Assembly: GCF_022682495.2 (NCBI RefSeq) | Contig: NC_071397.1 | Coordinates: 4,369,082-4,433,081 of the forward strand | Length of the DNA stretch: 64,000 nucleotides | Direction: 5' to 3' | Source of the DNA: Desmodus rotundus | Lineage: Eukaryota; Chordata; Mammalia; Chiroptera; Phyllostomidae | Shown: positions 11,191-23,329 of the stretch, one piece after another | Position numbering within the stretch: the stretch's first letter is position 1 | Layout of the letters: every line of letters begins with the position of its first letter | The notes under the pieces: model-generated | What the model was told of the DNA's origin: nothing | Database searches by the model: none | Seen by the model: the letters and a program-made list of their open reading frames with translations, nothing else | Translations under genes and position numbers: made by a program

Positions 11191-11999
11191 CGCGCGTGTC
11201 CACGCCCCATTGTGGTTCTGTGCGGTCGTCGTACCCTGCCCCTCCCTCGACTTTCCAGCATTGGAACACAAGCATGCTGGAGCCCTTGATCCCACCTACT
11301 CTTCAGTAAAGTAATGATTTAACATGCCTTACTTTGGGATCAGGCTTGCTCTCCTAGATTTGGACAAGAGCTACCGGAGGGCGTCCCAGTGCGCCCACAA
11401 GAGCCTGCTTTTCAAGGCTACTCAACCGCGCCTGTACCACCCTTTAGGGTAGAGAGGTCCCGAGTTTACCTAGCCTTTGGCCACTCGTTCCTTGAGAAAG
11501 GAGCACAGTGCCCTAAACCTCCTGGAAACAAAGAAGGTCCCTCCCGGCCTCCCAAGAGGCTATCTAGGGAGTGAGAAAGCGTGTGTACAAGTGATTCTTC
11601 AGGGCATTTTGTGACATCCGGTGCTCTCTCTCGTGTAACTGTAAGACCATGGGTCGTGGTTTTATTCTTCAAGCCTGGAGTCCCAGGCTTTGTTTCCTTA
11701 GTGGTCTTGAAAACACAGGCCTTCCTTGGCTGCCTTCACGTGACTAAACTGCAAAGCCGGTTTCCCTTTGCCCACGCTCCTACAGAGACCACCTCTCCTT
11801 TCCTTGTCTCTGCCCAGAGGCCCTTCTCGCTCAGCGCCTTCTGTCAAAGTCCTAGCCATCCTGAAGGACTTCATTACAGCGCAAGACATTTGCGTAAAGC
11901 TTTGCAGTTTACAAACCCGCTCACTCATTTTCTTCTCAGTGGATCCTCATGGCTCTTGGGCAGATTACATGGAATGAGTATTTCTGGGGTTTTTTATTC
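11190..11999. other. Unique intergenic DNA, nothing recognised
   Basis: Upstream flank of STK38. There are short open frames on both strands, but no recognisable protein, RNA or well-preserved repeat. Confidence 0.5.
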
Positions 12000-12615
12000 A
12001 ATTTTTCAAATTTGTTAAATTATGGTTGACATTAGTTTCGGGCGTACAACGTAGTGGATGGACATTCATATACCTCATGATGCGATCATCACAATACGTC
12101 TAGTATCCATCCGCCGCCGTGCACAGCTGTTACGACATTATTGACTATATTCCCTATGCTGTACATAGCATGCCCATGACTCAACTTGTAACTGGCAGTT
12201 TGTACTTTTTTTTAAAGATGTTTATTTATTTATTTTTTTAGAGAGGGAAAGGGAGGGAGACAGGGAGCGAAACATCAATGTGTGGTTGCCTCTTGCGTGC
12301 CCCCCACTGGGGACCTGGCCCGCAACCCAGGCGTGTGCCCTGATTGGGAATCAATCCAGCCACCCCTTGATGTGTAGGCGAGCACTCAAACACTGAGCCA
12401 CAGCAGCCCGGGTGCAGTTTGTATTTCTTAACCCCCTTCATCTTTTTTGCCCTTTCCCCAGCCCCTCCACTCTGGCAGCATCCTCAGTTCGATCTCTCTG
12501 TGAGTTTGTTTCTATTTTGTTTTGTTTGCTCATTTGTTTTGTATCTTACATTCCACATATAAGAGAAGTCATACAGTATTTGTCTTTCTCTGTCCAATTT
12601 AGGGTGAGTTTTTAC
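12000..12615 (-). mobile_element. L1 3' end, minus orientation, split by a SINE
   Basis: Antisense L1 3' UTR text: atggttgacattagtttcgg, then ttccacatataagagaagtc. The same 3'-end type recurs at 37906-38075. Confidence 0.65.
12205..12413 (-). mobile_element. VES-type SINE, minus orientation
   Basis: Flanked by the 10-bp repeat gcagtttgta at 12195-12204 and 12414-12423. Inserted into the L1 3' UTR. Confidence 0.92.
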
Positions 12616-12760
12616 AGATAAAGTAACACTCAGAGAACCATAATGATTCGCCTAAATTCTCACAGTTAGTAAGCAAGTAGTGAAGGAGCGAACCCTATTT
12701 TCTGACTGCAAAAGCGATGTTCTTTCTGCTTTCCCCTTCCCTCCCTCTAGAGCCCAGTTC
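12615..12760 (-). repeat. MIR-type fragment
   Basis: The plus strand resembles the antisense MIR core: aacactcagagaaccataat, cacagttagtaagcaag, gaaccctattttctgactgc. Diverged. Confidence 0.4.
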
Positions 12761-13278
12761 AAACTTTTATCTTCTCCTTGGAGCCTGTACAGTTTCAGAA
12801 GAGGGATTTCATTATCTCTTCACTATATTCCTATATTGATTCATCTGTACCTCAACTCTAATAACTACTGGAGTCTTCCTCAAAATAGCTCAGCCAGAAT
12901 ACGCTGCTCTCTCTGCAGGGATGTAAACAATGGCATTTTACCCTGACTCCAATAAGTGTAGTGGACATTTGTCATTCATTCTTTCTGACTACCTGAAAAC
13001 CTTTCGTGTATGTGCTTCCTGCTTCTCGCTAAAACTAGAAATTCCAAATATCCACTCTCCGTGATTCCTTTGCAGCTAGGGAGCAGGCACAAAACTTAAG
13101 TGCCACCTATCACCCACCCCGGACTGTGAGTCGGACCGAGGCTGATCTGATCCCACTTGCAGAACTCGCCATCACTTGCCTCGCTCTAGCACTGGTGGTG
13201 CCAGATTTCGCCTTTCCTTAAATGTTGATATTTTGTCCATCGTGGGGTTTTCTTGCATTACAAATTATGTTTTAATAT
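12761..13278. other. Intergenic DNA, nothing recognised
   Basis: No gene, RNA or clear repeat seen; short open frames only. Confidence 0.45.
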
Positions 13279-13291
13279 TGCAATAAAATAT

Positions 13292-13683
13292 ATTTTTAAA
13301 TGATTTTATAGCCCTGGCTGGTGTGGCTCAGTGGACTGGGTGCCGACCTGTACACTGAAGGGTGGCTGGTTTGATTCCCAGTTAGGACACACGCCTTGGT
13401 TGCAGGCTGGGTCCCCGGTGGAGGGTGCACCAGGGGCAACCACACATTGGTGTTTCTCTCCCTCCCTTTCTCCCTTCCTTCCCCTCTCTAAAAATAAATA
13501 AATAAATACATCTTTTTAAATGATTTTTTAAATTTATTGATTTAAGAGAGAGAGACATCAATATTATTGTTCTACTTAAGCATTTATTTGTTGATTCTTT
13601 TATGTGTCCTGACTGGGGATCAAACCCACAACCTTGGCGTATCAGGATGACAGGCTAGCCAGCTGAGCTACCCAGCCAGAACC
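13292..13683 (-). mobile_element. VES-type SINE, minus orientation, split by a second SINE
   Basis: The 13-bp repeat tgcaataaaatat flanks the whole unit at 13279-13291 and 13684-13696. The body (13528-13683) ends in gctacccagccagaacc. Its oligo-T side was the target of the SINE at 13308. Confidence 0.85.
13308..13512 (+). mobile_element. VES-type SINE nested in another SINE
   Basis: Head gccctggctggtgtggctca and (aaat)n tail. The direct repeat tttttaaatgatttt at 13293-13307 and 13513-13527 shows it landed in the T-rich tail of the minus-strand SINE. Confidence 0.92.
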
Positions 13684-13861
13684 TGCAATAAAATATCTTG
13701 ATCACTGAGTTGTTTGCTGCCTTCATCAATCTTGTACCAAGGCGAAGTCTTGCTTCCCTCACCCTGCTCCAAGTCCTGGGAAGATTACTCCGAATCTGTT
13801 CTGCAGAGGGGGTGGCTGCTCCAAACAACTTCCAAGTTGACCAGAATTGTGTCAGCTTTCA

Positions 13862-14099
13862 TTTTTTTATCCTCACCCAAGGACATGCTTATTGATTTTA
13901 GAGAGAAGGGAAGGGAGGGAGAGAGAGAGGGAGAGAAACATCAATGTGAGAGGGAAACATTGATCAATTGCCTCTTACATGCTCCCCAGACTGTGGGCTG
14001 AACCCTCAACCCAGGCATGTGCCCTGTTCAGGAATTCAACCCCCAACCTTTCAGTTTTCGGACTGATGCCCCAACCACCTGAGCCACACCGGCCAGGGC
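13862..14099 (-). mobile_element. VES-type SINE, minus orientation
   Basis: The 'cctcacccaaggacatgcttattg' variant with a GA-rich stretch, ending gccacaccggccagggc. Confidence 0.88.
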
Positions 14100-14810
14100 A
14101 GTACTCACCTATTTTATGCTCTGTAATGAAGGCAGGCAAGAAAGAAAGGGATTGAGAATGAATATATATTACTTTGCTGTTCTCTTTTAATCTAACTTGC
14201 TAATATAAATGGAGAACTAACATTTAGCAGGATCCTTATTAATTGACTTCTGGGTAACGGGAACACTGAACGGAGTCAATTCCTGTATATTTTCTATATT
14301 GCCAACCTATCTGGTCACACTTGGCCAGATTCTTTTTATAACTCTTTTATGGGTGGAGGAAGAGGAGGAGGTGAGTCTCTTGCTCACCTTGCCTTATAGC
14401 ATAATATCTCTGCACTTATATAATTTTAATTACAGTATAATTCCCCTAATCCGAGCTTCCCAATTTTATAACAGATTTCTCTAACCACATCTTGGGGGAA
14501 ACCTTTTTTTATAGCATACTAAGTTATTCTTCATCCCCATGGGACTTGAGTTCCTTGGTTTGAATATTAGCACTTTATTGTCTCGTTCTTTTCTCCAGTT
14601 TCAGACCGACTAGCCTTCCCCTTCTCTTTCAACATTGCCCCCAATTGTTCTTTCTCCCAAGGGCAGTCACCTGCTTATCCTCCATCAGGCTGACCTTCCA
14701 TTGCTTCACCAGCAGAAGCTCAGTCTGTCAGCAGAGACCACAGTCCTCTAAAGGTCAGGCATTGTGCGCCCTGCCCTTTGGGGCAATGACGTCCGGTGCC
14801 AGCTAGCCCA

Positions 14811-14945
14811 GTGCTTCTCAAACTTTAATGTGCACGCAAATTTTCTGGGATTCAGTTAAAGTACAGATTCTGATCCAAAGGTCTGGGCAGAGCTGAGATC
14901 CTGCACATCAAACAAGCTCCCAGGTGATGTTAATGCTTCCGGTCC
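14811..14945 (+). mobile_element. MER5A-like hAT-Charlie fragment
   Basis: Starts cagtgcttctcaaactttaa, with ctcccaggtgatgttaatgc near the end, which matches the MER5A layout. The right terminus is degraded. Confidence 0.7.
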
Positions 14946-16084
14946 ACGTCCTGCACTTAAAGTAGAAAAGAACTTGATCTAAGTGTAAAATAAGAAGGGG
15001 CAAAGTGTCCTTGATCCAACAACCCTTGGTCCCTACCAGGGCTAGACACTGATGAGTCAGATGAGGCACCTTGGGCACGACAGTGAAGGAGGCACTCAAG
15101 CTCAGGTGGTGCATCCCCCGAACTTGCACAACCGTGGGAGTGAGCACCTCACATAGTGCATCCCAGGCTCCTTCCCCACTTACCCATCCTAGTGCCTGCC
15201 CTGCTCACTGCCCAGTAACGTGTTGGTTGGTATCCCTCCAGACTACTTTCTAATACACACGTGACCACATACAGAATCATACTGTACGTGGTCATACTGT
15301 ACATAATTGTGCTTACCACATTCTGCGTACGATATTGTGTTCTTATTACGTATTCACTTATATCTAAATTACACTATTCTCAATCTTCAAGCTTGATAAT
15401 TTAATCTCAACAAATTCATTTAATAATCCTGTTCTTCTAATATGTACACAGTTGCTTTCTCTGAGTGGAAGAATTATGAATGCATATTGTTTTCTTCCTT
15501 ATACTTTTCTGCACTTCCCCAATTTTTCATATTGGACCCACATAACTTTTCACTGTTGTTTGTTATCAAAGTAATACATGTAAGGACTTGAAAAACACTA
15601 ACCGATCTAGAAATCAGAACAATAAACAGCAGTTCCAACTGGGTTGACTCCGAAGAAGCAGCTGCCTTCAACACTTGCAGCTGTTTCTTCTGCTACTTAC
15701 CTCCTTGTTTCTCAATAATATTGCTATGTCCTAAGTTTTCCGTTTTAGATATTTTTTAATGTCTTCAGTGAAGGTGAGGATTTAACTCACACCACAACTT
15801 CCACATAACTTCTTCTACCACCACCATTCTCCTTAAATCAATATTCAGTGTTTACAACTGAGCCAAGTGGGACAGAAAAATTACTGTCTTCTCATATCCC
15901 TCTTTGTTTTTCTCAGAGTTAACAATTCCCTCGATTTTTTCCCTTGTGTAGTTTTGTTTTAAAGTGTCTATCACTGATTTGTCTGTAAGATTTTGCCAGG
16001 ATGGAAAACTTTTCTGATTATGGTCAAACTCACGGTCTACCAGCTCCATATTTTTTCTCTAGGGTCATCCTTCTGGAGCCTTGT
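14946..16084. other. Intergenic DNA, nothing recognised
   Basis: A/T-rich with short open frames on both strands (for example minus 15852-16049); none resembles a known protein. Confidence 0.45.
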
Positions 16085-16140
16085 GTGTTAGTTAGGGTTC
16101 TCCACAATAACAGAACCAGTAGGAGATCCACACATATACA

Positions 16141-16267
16141 AGGTAGGGCAAAAGTAGGTTTATAGTCGTTCATATGGAAAGTAATACAATAGCTAATAAA
16201 TAATAATCCAAGAATAAACTCTGTATTTCACGTATTCACAACTGTAAATCTACTTTTGCTACAGCCA
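16141..16267 (+). mobile_element. Short Tc1/mariner-like MITE
   Basis: About 127 bp bounded by imperfect inverted repeats of roughly 25 bp: left ggtagggcaaaagtaggttt, right (reverse complement) ggctgtagcaaaagtagatt. The interior is A/T-rich with no coding capacity. Confidence 0.65.
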
Positions 16268-16304
16268 GAGAGAAATCGTCTTTTCTTTATCTAGTGCTTT
16301 TATT

Positions 16305-17225
16305 TGTATTTCTAATTACATTTTATTGATTATGCTACTACAGTTGCCCCAATTTTTCCCCTTTTGCCACCTACCACCCAGCTCCCCACCCCTCAAGCAA
16401 TCCCCACACCATTGTTCATGTCCATGGGCCATGCGTATAAGTTCTTTGGCTACTCCATTTCCTATGCTGTACTTTACATCCTTATGCTATTCTGTAACTA
16501 CCTGTTTGTACTTCTTAATCCCCTCACCTCTTCACCCATTGCCCTTACTCCCCTCCCATCTGGCAACTATCAAAACCCTCTCCGTAGCCATGATTATGTC
16601 TCTGTTCTTCTTGTTTGCTTAATTTGTTTTTTTACATTCAACTAGTGATAGATATGTATTTCTTGCCACTTTATTGTTCATAGTTTTGATCTTCTTCTTT
16701 TCCTTAAATAAGTCCTTTTAACATTTCATATAATAATGGTTTGGTGATGATGAACTCCTTTAATTTTTTCTTGTCTGGGAAGCTCTTTATCTGCCCTTTG
16801 ATTCTATATGATATCTTTGTCAAGTAGAGCAGTCTTGGCTGTAGGACCCTGCTTTTCATGATTTTGAATATTCCTTGCCAATCCCTTCTAGTCTGCGAAG
16901 TTTCTTTTGAGAAACCAGCTGACAGTCTTATGGGAACTGGTAAGTTACCTACAGGTTTCTCCCCCTGTAGGTAACTAACTGCTTTTCCCCTGCTACTTTT
17001 AAGATTCTCTCTTTATCTCTAACCTTTGGCATTTTAATTATGATGTGTCTTGGAGTGAGCCTCTTTGCATCCATCATAATTGGATGTGGTTTCTTTAATT
17101 TTGTAGCTGTGGGACTTCCATTCAATTTGATTTCTGACAGTTCTAAGTGATGGTTGTTCTATATTTTAGTTGTAATGTTGACGTGGTTGTGGGACAACGA
17201 AAGTCGTGTTTACCTATGCCCATCG
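16305..17225 (-). mobile_element. ORF1-only LINE (HAL1-like), internally deleted, minus orientation
   Basis: The 3' end is at the left (attttattgattatgctact). The decayed C-terminal half of L1 ORF1 is at about 16700-17095. The 5'-end text is at 17100-17225 (ggacttccattcaatttgat). The rest of the 5' UTR and the N-terminal half of ORF1 are missing. There is no ORF2. Compare the longer copy at 36025. Confidence 0.65.
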
Positions 17226-17650
17226 TGAACAGAAATCCAAACTTGGTTAGTTTTAAGGAACTGGCTCACGTGATTGACAGGGCTGGCAAGTCCAGGATCT
17301 GCAAAGCAGGCTGCAGGCTGGCAACTCCAGCAAGAGTTGGTATTGCAGTCCTGAGTCTGAAATCCACAGGGTAGGCTTGTAGGCTGGGAACTCGGGCAGG
17401 ATTTCAATGTTGTCATCTTGAGGCAGAATTCCTTCTTCCTTGGGAAACATCAGCCTTTGCTCGTAAGGCCTTTCAACTGATTGTATGAGGCCCACCCACA
17501 TTATGAAGGGTAATCTGCTTTATTTAAAGTCCGGGGATTGTAAATGTTAATCACATCTAAAATATACCTTCACCATAACGTCTAGACTAGTGTTTGACCA
17601 AACGGGGCACCATAGCCTCACCCAGGTGGAACAAAATTAACCATCACATC

Positions 17651-19224
17651 CTTCATCCTCCGAAGGAATCCCTCCTCTCCATGCAATTTTTCTCTTTAGT
17701 CTCCCTCCCATTCAATTTCATGGCCAACCATAGCTTTCTGTAAATGTTTCCCAGGTGAATTAAAGCTACCCATCAGAAAAGTGTGCTGGGATAGACAAAG
17801 TTGACGGGAGAGTCAGTGCGTACTTCTTCCACCCCCACCCAGCAGCCTTCTCCTCTCCATTTCTTTCTCACAGTCCTAGGAGAGAGTGCAGAGCTCAGAC
17901 AGCACATTCTCCGGGATAACTGCCAATAGCCAAGCCTGGCCAGGAGAGAGAGAATGTACTGGCAGCTCCATCCTTCAGTGGAGCATTAATGTAATTAGCT
18001 GGGTCTGTAACATCTATCTGGTCATTTTTGCCCTAATGCTTAGGCTACAAACCTGGAAACCTCAAACAAAGAAAGCGCTACAATGTAATAGTGGCTTTCC
18101 ATAGTGTGCCTTCGTTTTAGACCCACAGATACGGCAGCACATAGTACAACAGTGGCTTTGCTCACACGATTTTGCCCGCTTAGAGATTTTCATTTTCTTT
18201 AAACTGGATGCTTAATGATGGGGCCAAAGTAATCGAGAACTTCTCAGAAATACAGATTTTAAATTAATTGATTCCCAGATGACTGTGTGTGTGCATGATG
18301 AGTCAATGTTTCTCTGGGAATTGAGGGTGAAAAATCTCAGACTAATGGAGGAAGAGAAGCAAGGCAGGGCCAGTTCCCAAATCATACATAAACTTTTCCC
18401 ACCTTCCTGTTTGGGAATGAAACTATTAGGAGGGAAGGAATTACACAAACATTATGGAGCAAGGAGAGAAAGAGAGCTATAATTGCTGAACAAAAAGAGT
18501 GACAAAAAGCTCACAAAGCAAAAATAAATCTGAAAGCCAGAGGTGAAAGGGATAAGATACCCACTGACTTCATTGCGCTTAGATGGGGACTTCCTGTAAA
18601 ACGAGGCAGTTTCCAAGGCTCCAGTGTTGAAAGGGTTTCTTTCAACGGGCAGGGTGGAGAGCAGTATGAATCACAAGACTCTCAGGCTCCCTTAGGAATA
18701 TGTTAAAAAATCTTCCCATATTTACAGAGGCCCCAGAACCACCCTAACTGCCAGCTGACAGCTGATCTCATAAATTCCCTAAAAATGAAGGCATGTGAAT
18801 CCCATTGGTTCCAAATAGAGGTAAACAGACACACCAAAGTGCTCCATATTCATACTCTTGGAAAATGCCGGGTTAAGTAAAGTTATGTCAGTTTTTTATT
18901 GCAGGACTTCTCAGCACCTTTACTAGCATTGTGCCTCTCCATCAGGAGCATTTATTTTGTAGGATTACCCAAATTTGTTAAGAGATATTTTATGACGCAT
19001 TGATTAACATTTACCAAACCTCGCTCCGAGGAGCGCAGCTCTGGGTAGTAGGAGAAAGGGGCCGAGAAAAGCACTTGCGGTTCTTGTGTAGCTTCAGGTC
19101 AGAGAAGCAAAAAGAGACCCAACAGCCAGTTACCACCTCCTGGCTTTGAAAGATGGTCTTGTTACCATAGATAGTTAACTAGTTATTAATAAGAAAGAGA
19201 GCAAAAGAAATTAAACGTTGAATT
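17651..19224. other. Intergenic DNA, nothing recognised
   Basis: No gene, RNA or well-preserved mobile element identified. Confidence 0.45.
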
Positions 19225-19453
19225 TATTTTTTTTAATCTTTTAATTCTCGCCCGAGGATATGTTTATTGATTTTACAGGGGAAGACAGAGAGAGAAAAAC
19301 ATCGATGTGAGAAACATCAATGGTTTGCCTCCCATACACACCCCAACCAGGGATGAAACCCACAGCCTAGGTATGTGCCCTGACCAGGAATCAAACCTGC
19401 AACCTTCTGGCGTACGGGATGGCACTCCAACAAAGTGAGCCACCCGGCAGGGC
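19225..19453 (-). mobile_element. VES-type SINE, minus orientation
   Basis: The 'cgcccgaggatatgtttattg' variant, ending gagccacccggcagggc. Confidence 0.85.
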
Positions 19454-21800
19454 AAGACCTTGAGTTTAATAAAACAGGAAGCATAAGCCTGTTTACTTCA
19501 CCAGGAAGCTACAGCTTCACACACTCCAGGCCCAGCACTGCCCCAGCGAGGAATAACACCCCTCCTTCCCCACTCCAGTACCTGATTGTTGTGGGGAGCA
19601 GGAAGAGATGCTTAATCATAGAGGCTTCTCCGTCTAACCAGGACGTAGACCTATCAAAAGCCCACAGAAGCTTGGGAAGTTTATTGGCTATTTTGAAAAA
19701 GTTCCTGGTTATAACCCCAGGGAAACAAAGTTCTCTCTAGCTCAGGGACCTGCATTCGCTCCTGTTGGTTTGCCGGCTCTCTTGCCTGGGAGCACTCGAC
19801 CATGCAGGTCTAGCAGCTACCAGAGCCCACAGCAGCCTGCGTAAGCTCCGAAGGAATAAGCTTTAATATGAAACAGAAACTCTGGACCTTGGTCTTTGTT
19901 TTAGCCTTGCTGAAGATGTGGCTGGACTGCTTCCATGGCAGGACAGAGGAAGATGGGACATTGGAAGCCCAGGGGCAGCTGTCCACACGAATAAACCTTG
20001 CCACATCACAATCTTCCCACATGTAGGTCCTTGGAACGCTTTCCTCGTGAATCCATAGAAGAGCCTGATTTCCAATGACAACAATCTCATAAATTCCCCT
20101 TTAGTTCTAAATTACTACCAACTGTTTCAAAATCCAGTAACATCAGAGGTAAAAGGGAACCTAGAGATTACTTTATCTAATCCTTCCGTTTACTGGTGTG
20201 AAAACTGGTCTCAGGAGAGGAATTCTCTGAAGTCACAGGTGAATTATATTGCAAAGCTTGGTTGGAACCAGGTTTTCCTGACTTCCTGTCCACTGATCTT
20301 CCTCCTGCTCTGTGGTGCCTTTCCGCACCACTGAATCCGCCGCAGCCTGGCAACGGGCTGTGACTGCACGATGTTGACAAATCTGCCTATAATCAAAAAT
20401 GAGGTCTAAACCCAGCTGATAACCCGTGTTAGTCAAGCAAATTTCAATACGATAAAACAATCCAGCCACTGGCATTTGAAGCAGCAGGATTTGACCTGGA
20501 CTTTCCCCAGTGGATTCCTGATTTACCCCCGAGCCGGGAGCCTCATGATGTTTTCCTTGGAATCCCAGCTGTAATCATGTCAATGTCACGGTCCGCCTCC
20601 CTTTAAAATGTTTTTAAATAGGTGTGCATTGTTCAGTAAATAGATTTCTCACTTACAAAAGGTTCAGAGTGAAGATCTCAGCCCCACCTCTGTTTCCCAT
20701 GCTCCAGTTTCTTGTTTTTCCTCGTGCTCCTACATCTCACCTTCCTTCCCTACAGGTTAGCTACTGACGTTAGTGCTTTGTGCGTCCTTCCCGAGTTTAT
20801 TGTGCAAATATGGCTTATTCTTCTCCCTTATTTACACACACGGCATGATCTCTTAACTAGGCAAGCAAGTTTCTTCCCCTTTAGGCTTTAGTTTCCTCAT
20901 TTATAAAGAAAGGATTGTACCAACTCTCTCCAGGTTCCCCTAACACTCTTGGAGGCTGCAAATGCCTCCAGCCCCCTGCCACTCACTCGGCCTCTCTTGA
21001 CAACGTTTGGCCTTTTGGAAAGTCACACCTGCATGGCTGGTTTAGTCAGTAACCTCAAACTGAGAGCAAGCAGGGTGTGGTTTGTAGACTCTGGTATTTC
21101 ATGCTTTAAGAAAATCCAGTACCCAAATGTCAACATTTCCAAAGCAAATTAGGGAGTGGCTGTTTGTATACTCACTTGGTACAAAATTCAAAAGAGCATA
21201 AAACAAAAAGGCTTCACCTTAATCCCAGGTCACCGAGCCCTCCTCCGGTGGGCCTTTGTCCTCGGCTTCTTGTGTATCCTTCCTGAGACTTTGAATATGC
21301 AAACGTATCTACATAGGGCACTCCAAAATAGCACTCCAAACACTGTTTTTGCTCCTGGTATTTCTCACTGAAAAAGATACTTTGGAAATCCTTCATATCA
21401 GGGCAAATAGAACTGCCTTATTCCTATTTTGTTTTTATTCCTTTTTGAGGGTTGTATAATTTTCCAACAATGTATATGCCAGAATGAATTGATCTTAAAG
21501 GGGTTCTTGTTATTAGTGAACTCCATTATCCTGTTTGCAATCCGATTTGATCCCTGAAGTCCTGTTGCCAGCCGCTCTCTACTGCAGAAAGCAAGATTCT
21601 CTCACGGGTGTTTTCCTTGGTGCGCACCGCGGTCGGAGCAGGCATCGCAGCGCCTGCCGAGCAGCTTGTGCCAAACAAGTGTTTTCGCCTCCTAAATATG
21701 AAGGTTGAAGCTCAGACTGCTCTAAGATCCTCAAAGCTTAATCTTCTTAATTTTCAGAGTAAGTTTTCCCCTCTTCCTAATCTTTAGAACAAGCTTTCTC

Positions 21801-21806
<6 letters not shown>
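19454..21806. other. Intergenic DNA, nothing recognised
   Basis: Unique-looking sequence with short open frames only. One CpG-containing patch occurs near 21620-21660. Confidence 0.45.

Positions 21807-21856
<50 letters not shown>
21807..21856 (+). repeat. (TC)n microsatellite
   Basis: About 25 uninterrupted TC units, preceded by impure CT-rich sequence from 21796. Confidence 0.97.
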
Positions 21857-21859
<3 letters not shown>

Positions 21860-22062
21860 CCTCCGTCTGTTACTGAAAACTGAAAAATCTAATGTAGTTT
21901 GTTTTTTTTCACCAAGCTTTTGAAACCTGCCTCATTCTCCAAGGCTCTGACTAACCCCTAGTAATCACTAGCAACTCTTACCTAGTTGGTCCCCAGCTCT
22001 GCCCTGGTAACAATAAAACTCATCTAGAACTATACTCACTATAGGCAGCAGAAGGAACTTTG

Positions 22063-22313
22063 GCCCTGACTGGTATGGCTCAGTTGGTTGGGAATTGTCC
22101 TGCAAAGCAAAAGGTCACCGGTTGGATTCCTGGTCAGGGTACATGCCTGGGTTGTGGGTTTGTCCCTCGTCCCCAGTCAGGGTGCGGTCAACATGTGTGA
22201 GAGAGGCAACCAATTGATATTTCTCTCCCCTCTTTCTCCCTCCCTTCCCCTCTCTCTAAAAATAAACAAATAAAATCGAAGGAAGGAAGAAAGGAAGCAA
22301 GGAAGGAAGGAAG
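22063..22313 (+). mobile_element. VES-type SINE with expanded tail
   Basis: Head gccctgactggtatggctca and tail aaacaaataaaatc, running into GGAA repeats. The target duplication gaaggaactttg lies at 22051-22062 and 22314-22325. Confidence 0.93.
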
Positions 22314-22320
22314 GAAGGAA
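22277..22320 (+). repeat. (GAAG)n microsatellite at a SINE tail
   Basis: Near-perfect GGAA units between the SINE tail and the right target duplication, which itself begins gaagg. Confidence 0.93.
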
Positions 22321-22540
22321 CTTTGCTCAGAGGCAGGTGATCATGAGACATTGATCTCCCAGCCCGCAGAGTGGCCCAGGCGGATCAGGCGGCCCTGACG
22401 AGCCTGGTCATCCATTTACCCCAAGGGATGTACAAACACTGCTGTCTGTCATGTGTGACAGAAAGGTCGAGAAGCTCTAATGAGCACTATGAGAGGAAAC
22501 ACTCTTCTTAGCACAGAGTTTGGCATATGGTGTTAATATT

Positions 22541-23221
22541 CGAGGTGTGCCCGGAAAAAGTCCAGCCATTGTTAATATAACGAGAACGGTTTGCGTGCCA
22601 TCGATGTAACCTGGCGGCCAAGGCGAGTGGCCTGGAATGCGCATGTGTGAACAGTGACGACTTCACTGTACTAGTCAGCGGGGGGCGGTAAATACCCCTG
22701 AGTGAGCATGTGTACTGTGTGGCCGTGGCATTCGAAAAGGCTGAGTGAGTACAGCAGTGAATCTGCATCAAATTTTGCGTTAAGCTTGAACATTCCTCCA
22801 CGGAAACTATTCGGATGATTCAGAAGGCCGCAGCTGTGGGCAACTGGTGATGGGCAGCTTCATCACGACAATGTGCCCACTCATACATCACATCTCATGC
22901 AGAGTTTTTGGCGAAACATCAAATCACCCAGGTGACTCATCCCCCTACAGCCCAGATTTCGCATCCTGCGACTTCTGGCTTCTCCCAAAACTAAAATCAC
23001 ATTTGAAAGGGAAGAGATTTCAGATCATCGATGATATTCAGGAAAATACAACAGGGCAGCTAATGGCAATTGGGAGAACTGTGCGAGGTCCCAAGGGGCC
23101 TACTTTGAAGGGGACTGAGGCAGCATTGTCCTCTGTGCAATGTTTCTTGTATCTTGTATCGTCTTCAATAAATGTCTCACTTTTCATATGGCATGGCTGG
23201 ATATATTCTGGAAAAGCCTCA
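22541..23221 (+). mobile_element. Internally deleted mariner transposon
   Basis: The ends form a 29-bp imperfect inverted repeat whose inner 9 bases, tccagccat, are identical. The right half encodes the end of a mariner transposase. An HHDN-type catalytic block is near 22862, and about 90 bp later comes the YSPDFASCDFWLL block with the last catalytic Asp. A frameshift lies between them, so no active enzyme is possible. The total is 681 bp against about 1.3 kb for complete mariners; the first half of the transposase, with the first catalytic Asp, is missing. Confidence 0.82.
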
Positions 23222-23329
23222 TATGATTGATTGATGGGTTGGTTGCATGATATAATCAGGTGCTATGTACTCAATAAATAGTAGGTATTATTATTATTTT
23301 TATAATCCTAATCCTACTTGACCTCTTAT

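Larger units (their letters stand above)
16085..17650 (+). repeat. Ancient interspersed repeat split by a MITE and a HAL1-like LINE
   Basis: The left arm (16085-16140) reads gttagttagggttctccaca. The right arm (17226-17650) contains aactggctcacgtgattgac and ends aaaattaaccatcaca. In other mammals these two pieces are the start and end of one common old repeat; I do not assign its class. The intervening 1.1 kb is explained by two later insertions. Confidence 0.5.

Noticed and set aside
22847..23230. 127-codon frame as a host gene
   Set aside because: It is the tail of a mariner transposase with a frameshift and lies within inverted repeats.
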